The translations under genes and the position numbers were made by a program. A model generated the notes under the pieces. It saw nothing but the letters and a program-made list of their open reading frames with translations, searched no databases and was not told the origin of the DNA. 9,725 bases of DNA, from contig JAIOPF010000351.1 in assembly GCA_021414045.1 (NCBI GenBank), forward strand, positions 1 through 9,725. The letters run 5' to 3'. Positions within the stretch are counted from its first letter, which is position 1. Each line of letters begins with the position of its first letter. This document shows, one piece after another, positions 1 to 5,664 of the stretch. This DNA is from Deltaproteobacteria bacterium. GTDB lineage: Bacteria > UBA10199 > DSSB01.

Positions 1-639
1 GAAACGAAATCCCGCGAACTTGGCTGGCACGCCATGAAACTCGGCTTTCGATTGCGAAAGCCTCTCGAAGGGCAAGCTTGCTTCAATCGGTGGTTGAACC
101 GCTTGGACTTTCAATTCTTGAAACACGCCTTCGACGGAAATCGCATAGGTCTTTTGCGGATCGAGTTGTTGATCCAGGAGTTTTTGTAGCGCTGGATAAT
201 CTTCCACTTGTCTCAATTTCAAGGTCTGGGTCGGTCGAATGCGAGTGACCATCGCAAAAGGTGTTTTGATTTTGAGGTCGGTGACCACCGACGAGGTTTC
301 GGGTTCCGGAATGGAGTAGATCACCCCTCCCAACATCAGCATCTCGCCTCCCCGATAATCGTCGAAGGTGCCGAGCCCGAAATCGCCGAGGGATTTCAAT
401 TCGCCAAGCGTGGTGCGGCCCTCGTGATAATCGCCAGCCAACAGTCTCGGTAGGGGGTCGCTTTGGTAGATTTTGCTCGAATGAAAGGGGCCATGAGCGG
501 GCGAGGCCGAGTGGGGAGGTGGTTTGTTTTGGCTTCCTCGGCATGAAACCAGGGCGAGGCAAACCAAGAGCAACCAGCCAAGAGCTAGTGCCGGCCCACT
601 TCGAAGCGAATGAATTTTCCTGCCGAAAGAGTAGAGCAT
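1..639 (-). CDS. budA: Alpha-acetolactate decarboxylase family lipoprotein (3' end outside window)
   Basis: The minus-strand reading frame opens at the ATG at 639-637 and stays open to the window edge, giving 213 residues with the C-terminus missing. An in-frame stop lies upstream at 675-673, so this is the only ATG. Residues 1-33 form a lipoprotein signal: basic n-region, hydrophobic stretch around 17-31, and lipobox LVSC with Cys33. Residues about 56-213 match the acetolactate decarboxylase family: KIYQ near 56, GDFGLGTFDD at 85-94, GGEM at 97-100, KTPFAMVT at 125-132, YAI..EGVF at 165-173 and AEF near 199. The family converts 2-acetolactate to acetoin in the butanediol pathway, and some members are exported, as in Brevibacillus. 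The catalytic Glu of the GEM motif is kept (Glu99). An ungapped alignment to the Brevibacillus enzyme as I recall it puts Gln179 where the active-site Arg145 sits, so activity is uncertain. The zinc-ligand His residues lie in the missing part. No strong Shine-Dalgarno is visible. Confidence 0.82.
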   Translation of the reverse strand, partial: MLYSFGRKIHSLRSGPALALGWLLLVCLALVSCRGSQNKPPPHSASPAHGPFHSSKIYQSDPLPRLLAGDYHEGRTTLGELKSLGDFGLGTFDDYRGGEMLMLGGVIYSIPEPETSSVVTDLKIKTPFAMVTRIRPTQTLKLRQVEDYPALQKLLDQQLDPQKTYAISVEGVFQELKVQAVQPPIEASLPFERLSQSKAEFHGVPAKFAGFRF

Positions 640-662
640 GGTTTTTATTCGAGAAATTGAAT

Positions 663-685
663 CTTTTCCTAGCTATCCGGAAAAG
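663..685. repeat. 7-bp inverted repeat between divergent genes
   Basis: CTTTTCC at 663-669 and GGAAAAG at 679-685 are perfect inverted arms with a 9-nt spacer. The repeat lies in the 154-bp gap between the divergent decarboxylase and hydrolase genes, 24 bp upstream of the decarboxylase start. That position would suit an operator, but no confident promoter was found on either strand here, so a regulatory role is only a guess. Confidence 0.3.
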
Positions 686-778
686 TAAAGCCCGCTGCAT
701 TAATTGCGAGCCATCCTTCCGCGGCTATGCCAAAATTCCCAGCGCAAGAATCCATGCTTTTCGACACCCCACCTCATC

Positions 779-786
779 GAAGGGAG
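779..786 (+). promoter_or_regulatory. Shine-Dalgarno that sets the hydrolase start
   Basis: GAAGGGAG lies 7 nt before the ATG at 794 and supports that start over an in-frame TTG at 704. The 30 extra residues from TTG do not resemble the family. A second ATG at 789, in another frame, gives only a two-codon reading (ATG CCA TGA) that overlaps the real start and sits too close to the Shine-Dalgarno. Confidence 0.7.
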
Positions 787-793
787 AAATGCC

Positions 794-1756
794 ATGAACC
801 CACTCAGCCGAAAAATCGAACCCAAGACGCGCGCTTTTTTGGAATCTCTCAATGCCCAGAAGGGCCCGGCCATTTATGAAATTCCCATCGCGGAGGGACG
901 CGCGGCCTTCACGCAGCTCCAGAATCTACCGGTCAACAAACTGCCCGTGGATATCGAGGACCGGTCCATCCCCGGCGGCCCCACGGGTGAGGTTCCTATC
1001 CGAATCTTTCGCCCCAAAGGCAACAGTGGCCCTTTGCCGACTCTCGTCTACACGCACGGAGCGGGTTGGGTCTTCGGCGACAGGGATATTTATGACCGGC
1101 TGATGCGCGATCTGGTGAACGGCGCGGGAGTCGCCTTGGTTTTCGTCGACTATACGAGGTCGCCCGAGGCGAGGTTTCCCGTCGCGATCGAGCAGATCTA
1201 TGCGGTGCTGAAATATGTCTCGGAAAACGGCAAGGCGCTCAATCTCGACACCTCCAAGATTGCGGTGGCCGGCGACAGCGTCGGCGGCAACATGACAGCG
1301 GCGCTGACGATGCTGGCCAAGGAGCGCGGCGGTCCGAAGATCGGTTTCCAAGTCCTCTTCTATCCGGTGACCGACGCGAACTTCGAAACGAACTCTTATC
1401 AGGAGTTCCCCACCGAGCACTTCCTGACCCTCGCCGCGATGAAGTGGTTTTGGAACCAATACCTGCCGGATGAAGGGGCGCGCAGGCAGCCCACCGCCTC
1501 CCCCCTGCAAGCCACCGTCGAGCAGCTCAAGGGGCTTCCCCAGGCCTTGGTGATCAATGGCGAGTTCGACGTCTTGCGCGACGAAGGGGAGGCCTATGCG
1601 CACAAGCTGATCGAAGCCGGAGTGCCCGTCACCGCCGTTCGATTTCACGGAACCATCCATGACTTCGTGCTGCTCAACGTCCTCGCCGAAACTCCCGCCG
1701 CCCGCGGCGCCATTTCCATGGCTTGCGATCATTTACGGAGATTTTTCGGGAAATAA
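794..1756 (+). CDS. Alpha/beta hydrolase, hormone-sensitive lipase-type esterase
   Basis: A 320-residue serine hydrolase, a usual length for the bacterial hormone-sensitive lipase family (esterases acting on short-chain acyl esters). A helical cap region of about 75 residues precedes the core. The oxyanion-hole motif reads HGAG at 88-91 where the family usually has HGGG. The nucleophile elbow reads GDSVGG at 160-165 (usual GDSAGG), with Ser162 as nucleophile. Asp259, in EFDVLRDE, and His289, in IHDF, complete the triad. There is no signal peptide, so it should be cytoplasmic. The gene is preceded by a good Shine-Dalgarno. It is transcribed divergently from the decarboxylase and convergently with the Rieske fusion gene, whose stop codon is only 35 bp away with no clear terminator hairpin between. 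Substrate is unknown. The family call is firm, the physiological role is not. Confidence 0.9.
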   Translation: MNPLSRKIEPKTRAFLESLNAQKGPAIYEIPIAEGRAAFTQLQNLPVNKLPVDIEDRSIPGGPTGEVPIRIFRPKGNSGPLPTLVYTHGAGWVFGDRDIYDRLMRDLVNGAGVALVFVDYTRSPEARFPVAIEQIYAVLKYVSENGKALNLDTSKIAVAGDSVGGNMTAALTMLAKERGGPKIGFQVLFYPVTDANFETNSYQEFPTEHFLTLAAMKWFWNQYLPDEGARRQPTASPLQATVEQLKGLPQALVINGEFDVLRDEGEAYAHKLIEAGVPVTAVRFHGTIHDFVLLNVLAETPAARGAISMACDHLRRFFGK

Positions 1757-1791
1757 AACAGGAATCCAGCCCCGGCGGCCTTGTCTCGTTT

Positions 1792-2892
1792 TTATCGGGA
1801 AAGGCGGTTCAAGGGGTTTCCCTTGCGTCCGCCGCGCGCCAAGGCTTCTTCCGGCGCCTTTTCGAACAGCAGCTTCTTCGCCATTTCCAAGGAGCGATCC
1901 GTCAAGGCCCGCGCTCCTTCGCGCAGCTCGGCGCTTTTCTCGACGTAGTCGATGTTATGCTCCATGTCCTCCATCGACCAGCCGAGGGAATGCGCGATGA
2001 AGGGGAAGGTCGGGAAGACGAAGCCCAGCTCGGAAAAGAACCCGAGCATTTCGCCCGCCACCGACTGGATGTTGTCCTGACCTCCGGTGATGATAAAGGC
2101 CGCGACTTTCTTCTGGATCAAGACTCGGTTGTGCAAGGTGATCTGGTTTTGGACGCAGTTCATTCGCTCGACCATCTTGTGATAGAGCGAGCTGGAGCTG
2201 CCCCATCGTATCGGCGTCGACATCAAGGTCACGTCCGCCCAGTGCACCAAGGCCTCATAGACCTGGTCCAATTGATCGGCGTCGACGAACTGGGTGATCG
2301 AACAAGGCCAGAGGCAGGCGTGTTCGCTCTTCGAGTAATATCCCTCGCAGTTCTTGAAGTTCAAATCGCTTAGTCGGATCATTTTGGTTTCCGCGCCGCT
2401 CTCCGCCGCGCGGGCAAGCGCCGCTTGCAGCAGGACTTCGGAAGTGGAGTATCGTGGATGCCCGTGCGTCATCGAGGTGGTGGAAATGCCGACGACGCGG
2501 AGCGGGCCGGCCTCGCGTTTCGGTTCGCGGGCGAGGGGATGGGGTTCCATGACCGGTTTTTTTCGCGGAGTGACCGCTTCGGTATTGACCCAAAGATTTC
2601 CATTTTCGATTTTTAATTCGTAGCTGGGAACTTGGATGTCCCCATACCCCGCGCGCACGGTTCCTTTTTCTCGATGATATCTCCAATAGTGCCAGGGACA
2701 GATGACATAGTCGCCGTCCAGAGTGCCTTTCCCGAGCGGTCCGCCGACGTGGCTGCAGATGCCTGAGATCGCCCCGAAGGTCCCGTTTTGGAAGGTGAGG
2801 GCGATCTTCGTCTTGCCCAGTTGAATTTCCCGCAAAGGCGGATCTTTCAGCGCCTCGACGGGACCTAGGTCGTGCCATTGCGGTTCGGACAT
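1792..2892 (-). CDS. Rieske [2Fe-2S] domain fused to NADPH-dependent FMN reductase domain
   Basis: A 366-residue two-domain redox protein. Residues about 5-105 are a Rieske ferredoxin-like domain with both ligand pairs: Cys46/His48 in CSHVGG and Cys65/His68 in CPWH. A proline- and charge-rich linker (about 106-128) leads to a flavodoxin-fold domain (about 130-345). It begins LRVVGIS, the usual first strand and phosphate loop, and contains STPIRWGSSSS near 225-235, matching the TPxYWG flavin-loop signature of the NADPH-dependent FMN reductase/iron-sulfur flavoprotein group. This domain also has Cys182, Cys193 and Cys197 in a wider spacing than the compact cluster motif of classical iron-sulfur flavoproteins. 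The C-terminal tail is Arg-rich. There is no signal peptide. It probably passes electrons between a flavin and the Rieske cluster, but partner and substrate are unknown. The start is set by GGAGG 5 nt upstream. The neighbouring SUF operon could supply its cluster, but no direct link is shown. Confidence 0.85.
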   Translation of the reverse strand: MSEPQWHDLGPVEALKDPPLREIQLGKTKIALTFQNGTFGAISGICSHVGGPLGKGTLDGDYVICPWHYWRYHREKGTVRAGYGDIQVPSYELKIENGNLWVNTEAVTPRKKPVMEPHPLAREPKREAGPLRVVGISTTSMTHGHPRYSTSEVLLQAALARAAESGAETKMIRLSDLNFKNCEGYYSKSEHACLWPCSITQFVDADQLDQVYEALVHWADVTLMSTPIRWGSSSSLYHKMVERMNCVQNQITLHNRVLIQKKVAAFIITGGQDNIQSVAGEMLGFFSELGFVFPTFPFIAHSLGWSMEDMEHNIDYVEKSAELREGARALTDRSLEMAKKLLFEKAPEEALARGGRKGNPLNRLSR

Positions 2893-2895
2893 GAA

Positions 2896-2910
2896 AGCCT
2901 CCAGGAGGCT
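2896..2910. promoter_or_regulatory. Palindrome covering the Shine-Dalgarno of the Rieske fusion gene
   Basis: AGCCTCC and GGAGGCT arms match perfectly over 7 bp around a single central base. On the minus-strand message the 3' arm contains the GGAGG Shine-Dalgarno and the 5' arm contains its complement CCTCC. The centre also falls about where transcription should begin from the candidate promoter at 2911-2939. It could be a protein-binding operator or a structure masking the ribosome site; the sequence alone cannot decide. Confidence 0.45.
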
Positions 2911-2939
2911 AGTTTATGCCTTTACAAGAATTCGTCCAA
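2911..2939 (-). promoter_or_regulatory. Candidate sigma70 promoter for the Rieske fusion gene
   Basis: On the minus strand TTGGAC (2939-2934) and TAAACT (2916-2911) are separated by 17 nt. The -35 keeps the TTG core and the -10 matches four of six positions. It lies just upstream of the gene, which would give a very short leader. The match is modest, and the gene could also be read from the lipoprotein promoter 84 nt further up. Confidence 0.35.
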
Positions 2940-2976
2940 GGAAATGAAGCGGTGCCCAATGGTGAGCTTGGCCCGC

Positions 2977-3432
2977 TTAGGATTTTTCCTTGAAATAAGC
3001 TTCCGCGTCCTCGCGAAGCAAATCCAATTCGTCCAAGGCGCGATGCGTGTCCCGCTGGAATTCCTCCCAATTTCCTTCCTCGATTCCTTTGAGCGAGTCG
3101 ACCCGCTTGGCGGCGGTGGTTTCGCCTTCTTGCATTTGATCCATCGCGGCCTTCCATTTGGGACGCAGGGACGCGTCGATGGCGTCGGCCTTGCCTTGCA
3201 TGCGTTGCGCGGCGCGATCGATCTCTTGCAGCCGGTCTCGGATCTCGTCTTCTAGGGCTGATTTTCTTTCTTCCAGGGGCCGCGCGGGCTTGGAGCTCAA
3301 TGGGGCGGGCGTGTCGGATTTTTGAGCTTTGCGCCGGCAATCGCAGCCCGAGAGAATGGCGAAAGTGCCGATCAAGGTTATGACTCCGAATAGAATGAAG
3401 GTCCTTCGACGGTGGTTGAATGGAGGCCGCAT
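2977..3432 (-). CDS. Small coiled-coil lipoprotein of unknown function
   Basis: A 151-residue protein I do not recognise. Residues 1-29 are a lipoprotein signal: basic start with RRR at 8-10, a hydrophobic core at about 12-27, and lipobox LSGC with Cys30. The +2 residue is Asp31, which in E. coli disfavours transport to the outer membrane, so inner-membrane anchoring is plausible. Residues 33-52 are a Ser/Pro/Lys-rich spacer. Residues about 53-150 are highly charged, rich in Glu, Lys, Arg, Ala and Leu, have no Pro beyond the one near 100, and should form long helices or a coiled coil. AAGGAG lies 10 nt before the ATG. It is on the same strand as the Rieske fusion gene with an 84-nt gap, so co-transcription is possible. 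No function is assigned. Confidence 0.75.
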   Translation of the reverse strand: MRPPFNHRRRTFILFGVITLIGTFAILSGCDCRRKAQKSDTPAPLSSKPARPLEERKSALEDEIRDRLQEIDRAAQRMQGKADAIDASLRPKWKAAMDQMQEGETTAAKRVDSLKGIEEGNWEEFQRDTHRALDELDLLREDAEAYFKEKS

Positions 3433-3640
3433 CTTCTGAAATCTCCTTAAAAAAACTTCTCCGGAATATTAATGGGATCCCTACGATCGAAAAACCCCTT
3501 TCTTATCCTTCGCGGTCTAGAAAATTTGGTATTTTTTCGAATGATCGTTACTTTTTAAGTTCTCGGAGTTCCTCCGCTGGGCCCAATTTCTTGGCCAGGA
3601 CCCCCATCATTTTTCAATGGGTTTTTCTTCATGGCCCCCG

Positions 3641-3669
3641 TTGACAGATTTGCAGCTGGTCGTTATAAG
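3641..3669 (+). promoter_or_regulatory. Sigma70 promoter of the rrf2-suf operon
   Basis: A perfect TTGACA -35 (3641-3646) and a TATAAG -10 (3664-3669, five of six) are separated by an ideal 17 bp. Transcription should start near 3675-3677, giving a leader of about 130 nt before the regulator gene. A promoter this strong fits an operon controlled mainly by a repressor, and the palindrome at 3680-3708 is placed to block it. Confidence 0.85.
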
Positions 3670-3679
3670 GAGAGGAGAC

Positions 3680-3708
3680 TTATATAGGACTCAGTTAGTC
3701 CGATATAA
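3680..3708. promoter_or_regulatory. IscR type 1-like operator
   Basis: Inverted arms of 12 bp with one mismatch (3686 against 3702) flank a 5-bp centre (3692-3696). The inner 25 bp (3682-3706) have the form ATA-N3-GACT-N5-AGTC-N3-TAT. That is the spacing and outer/inner core of the E. coli IscR type 1 site as I remember its consensus, and 15 of the 20 arm positions fit. It starts about 11 bp after the -10 element, where a bound dimer would block RNA polymerase. The likely ligand is the Rrf2 protein encoded 98 bp downstream. In RNA the same sequence could fold as a hairpin, so an RNA role is not excluded. Confidence 0.75.
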
Positions 3709-3744
3709 AAAGATATCCACAGAGAAAAATGTTTAACTAATTGT

Positions 3745-3763
3745 ATTAATTAAATAAATTAAT
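3745..3763. repeat. AT-only inverted repeat in the suf leader
   Basis: ATTAATT (3745-3751) and AATTAAT (3757-3763) are perfect 7-bp arms around AAATA. It lies inside the AT-rich leader 43 bp before the regulator start. AT-rich sequence forms such repeats easily, so it may be chance. A second regulator site or an unstructured leader that helps ribosome loading are alternatives. Confidence 0.3.
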
Positions 3764-3805
3764 TGAATGTTTTGTTCGTTTTTATGGATCTAAACGGTCG
3801 TAATT

Positions 3806-4249
3806 GTGCTGCACTTCAATAAAAAAACCGAATACGCCCTGCTCGCCATCGAGCACATGATCGGTAAAGAGGGTCAGGAACTCCCCGTCACCAGCTCCCG
3901 CGAGATCTCCAACTCTTGCCACATTCCCTTTCCGCTCTTGGCGAAGGTGATGCAAAAGTTGGCCGCTCATGGGGTCATCCGGGCCTTTCAGGGCACCAAG
4001 GGTGGTTATATCCTCGCCAAGCGGCCGGCTGACATCACGGTGGCCCATATCGTCGAAATTTTTGACGGGCCCTTCGCCGTCGCCGAATGCTTCAACGGAG
4101 AGAAGATCACCTGCCCGCAATGGGACGGTTGCCACATCAAGGGTCCCTTCTACGAATTGAACCACAAGATCTACAACCTGCTGGCCCAGACGACGGTCGC
4201 CGATTTGGCGAGCAAGCCCCTCGGAATGGCCGCACAGGAGCCGCTATGA
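3806..4249 (+). CDS. Rrf2-family (IscR-like) iron-sulfur transcriptional regulator
   Basis: A 147-residue winged-helix regulator, first gene of the SUF operon. The N-terminus FNKKTEYAL (4-12) is the family opening helix, the recognition region covers about 33-55, and the wing reads GTKGGYIL at 63-70. The sensor loop has Cys95, Cys103 and Cys109 (C-x7-C-x5-C), close to IscR Cys92/98/104 but two residues longer between the first pair. IscR's fourth ligand, His at Cys104+3, is Lys112 here, though His110 is adjacent. Ungapped alignment puts Ala46 at IscR Glu43. The start is GTG: an in-frame stop lies at 3791-3793 and no ATG intervenes. No convincing Shine-Dalgarno precedes it, suggesting low-level synthesis of the repressor. 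Its stop overlaps the sufB start (ATGA). It probably represses the operon when cluster-loaded; this is inferred from the family and from the operator. Confidence 0.88.
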   Translation: MLHFNKKTEYALLAIEHMIGKEGQELPVTSSREISNSCHIPFPLLAKVMQKLAAHGVIRAFQGTKGGYILAKRPADITVAHIVEIFDGPFAVAECFNGEKITCPQWDGCHIKGPFYELNHKIYNLLAQTTVADLASKPLGMAAQEPL

Positions 4250-5658
4250 GCGCACCCAACAAGGCCCTCGAAGAACTGACGGGGCAGGATTACAAATACG
4301 GTTTCGTCACGGACGTCGAAGAAGACCGCATTCCGAAGGGACTCAATGAGGACATCGTCCGCATGATCTCGGCCAAGAAGAACGAGCCCGAGTTCATGCT
4401 CGAATGGCGGCTGCGCGCCTTCCGTCATTGGTTGACGATGAAGGAGCCGACCTGGCAGGCGGTGAAGTACCCGCCCATCAATTACCAAGACCTCTATTAC
4501 TATTCGGCGCCGAAGAAGAAGGTGAAGCTGAACAGCTTGGACGAGGTTGATCCCGAAGTCCTCGCGACCTTCAACAAGCTGGGCATTTCGCTGGCCGAGC
4601 AAGAGCGCCTCACCGGAGTCGCCGTTGACGCGGTCTTCGACAGCGTCTCCGTTGGAACGACCTTCAAGGCGAAGTTGAAGGAACTCGGCATTATTTTTTG
4701 TTCCTTTTCCGAAGCGGTTCAGGAACATCCCGACCTGATCAAAAAATACCTGGGTTCGGTGGTTCCTTACAGCGACAACTATTATGCGACGCTCAACTCC
4801 GCCGTCTTCAGCGACGGTTCCTTCGTCTACATCCCGAAGGGCGTACGCTCCCCGATGGAACTCTCGACTTATTTCCGCATCAATGCCTCCGAGACAGGGC
4901 AATTTGAGCGCACACTGATCATCGCCGACGAGGGCGCCTACGTCAGTTACCTCGAAGGTTGCACCGCGCCGATGCGCGACGAGAACCAGCTGCACGCCGC
5001 CGTCGTCGAATTGGTGGCCCTCGACAACGCCTCGATCAAGTACTCCACCGTCCAGAATTGGTATCCGGGCGACAAGGAAGGCAAGGGCGGCATCTACAAC
5101 TTCGTCACCAAGCGCGGGAAATGCGCCGGTAAGAAATCCAAGATCTCCTGGAAGTACCCAAGCTGCATCCTGCAGGGCGATGATTCGGTCGGCGAATTTT
5201 ACTCGGTTGCGGTCACCAACAACTACCAGCAGGCCGACACCGGCACGAAGATGATCCATATCGGCAAGAACACCCGCAGCACCATCGTCTCGAAGGGGAT
5301 CTCGGCCGGGCACGGCCAGAACACCTATCGCGGCCTGGTCAAGATCAACAAGGGGGCGTCCGGCGCGCGCAATTACTCGCAGTGTGATTCGCTACTGATG
5401 GGCGACAAGTGCGGGGCGCATACCTTCCCTTACATCGAGGTCAAGAACAGCAGCGCCCAGATGGAGCACGAGGCCACCACCTCGAAGATCGGCGAAGACC
5501 AATTGTTTTATTGCAAGCAGCGCGGCATCAACGCGGAAGACGCGGTCAACATGATCGTGAACGGATTCTGCAAGCAGGTCTTCAAGGAGCTGCCGATGGA
5601 ATTCGCGGTCGAGGCGCAGAAGCTGCTCAGCGTCAGTCTAGAAGGATCGGTAGGATAG
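4246..5658 (+). CDS. sufB: SufB, Fe-S cluster scaffold subunit, with an 11-residue internal gap
   Basis: A 470-residue SufB, the subunit of SufBC2D on which the cluster is built. The start is ATG at 4246, overlapping the rrf2 stop by 4 nt, with AGGAG 5 nt upstream; a longer frame from 4087 only adds rrf2 shadow sequence. Residues 1-90 are the helical N-terminus (YYSAP at 85-89), followed by the beta-helix core and the SufC-binding C-terminus. Residues matching essential E. coli positions are present: Arg211 and Asn213 (YFRINA), Cys239 (EGC), Gln270 and Trp272 (TVQNW), Lys289 (VTKR), Cys380 (YSQCDS, the E. coli Cys405 site), Glu408 and His409 (MEHEA). Unusually, SKISW (298-302) runs directly into KYPSC (303-307). 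The segment TQxETGSAITW that normally separates them is missing, while spacing on both sides is exact. Function may be altered, or this may be a sequence error. Confidence 0.96.
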   Translation: MSAPNKALEELTGQDYKYGFVTDVEEDRIPKGLNEDIVRMISAKKNEPEFMLEWRLRAFRHWLTMKEPTWQAVKYPPINYQDLYYYSAPKKKVKLNSLDEVDPEVLATFNKLGISLAEQERLTGVAVDAVFDSVSVGTTFKAKLKELGIIFCSFSEAVQEHPDLIKKYLGSVVPYSDNYYATLNSAVFSDGSFVYIPKGVRSPMELSTYFRINASETGQFERTLIIADEGAYVSYLEGCTAPMRDENQLHAAVVELVALDNASIKYSTVQNWYPGDKEGKGGIYNFVTKRGKCAGKKSKISWKYPSCILQGDDSVGEFYSVAVTNNYQQADTGTKMIHIGKNTRSTIVSKGISAGHGQNTYRGLVKINKGASGARNYSQCDSLLMGDKCGAHTFPYIEVKNSSAQMEHEATTSKIGEDQLFYCKQRGINAEDAVNMIVNGFCKQVFKELPMEFAVEAQKLLSVSLEGSVG

Positions 5659-5664
5659 GGGATA

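Larger units (their letters stand above)
3433..3805. other. Divergent intergenic region upstream of the SUF operon
   Basis: This 373-bp gap separates the minus-strand lipoprotein gene from the plus-strand SUF operon. Its left half (3433-3640) holds the lipoprotein ribosome site and no promoter I can call with confidence. Its right half carries the SUF promoter, operator and a strongly AT-rich leader (about 3710-3790). The only open frames in the leader are tiny: ATG at 3729 gives three codons, and ATG at 3784 gives twelve codons overlapping the regulator start. None has a Shine-Dalgarno. I see no gene or structural RNA here. Confidence 0.7.

Noticed and set aside
83..700. Minus-strand 205-codon frame near the left end
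   Set aside because: It is out of frame with the decarboxylase, which has the family motifs and a lipobox. The product is Arg/Ser/Pro-rich with no family match.
704..793. TTG start giving a 30-residue longer hydrolase
   Set aside because: The extra residues do not look like the family N-terminus, and the strong GAAGGGAG site is placed for the ATG at 794.
1757..1791. Possible bidirectional terminator between the convergent genes
   Set aside because: The 35-bp gap has a T-run but no stem long enough to call a hairpin on either strand.
3603..3626. CCCAT/ATGGG hairpin followed by TTTTTC, terminator-like
   Set aside because: The stem is only 5 bp with a 9-nt loop, and no plus-strand gene ends upstream, so there is nothing for it to terminate.
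3784..3822. Twelve-codon upstream open frame overlapping the regulator start
   Set aside because: There is no Shine-Dalgarno and no attenuation-like codon bias. AT-rich leaders produce such frames by chance.
4171..5313. Long open frame antisense to sufB (380 codons)
   Set aside because: It lies wholly opposite sufB and the end of rrf2. Its composition mirrors the codon pattern of the sense genes, it resembles no family I know, and it has no ribosome site. Similar antisense frames at 926-1732, 5638-6462 and 6655-7707 are rejected for the same reason.
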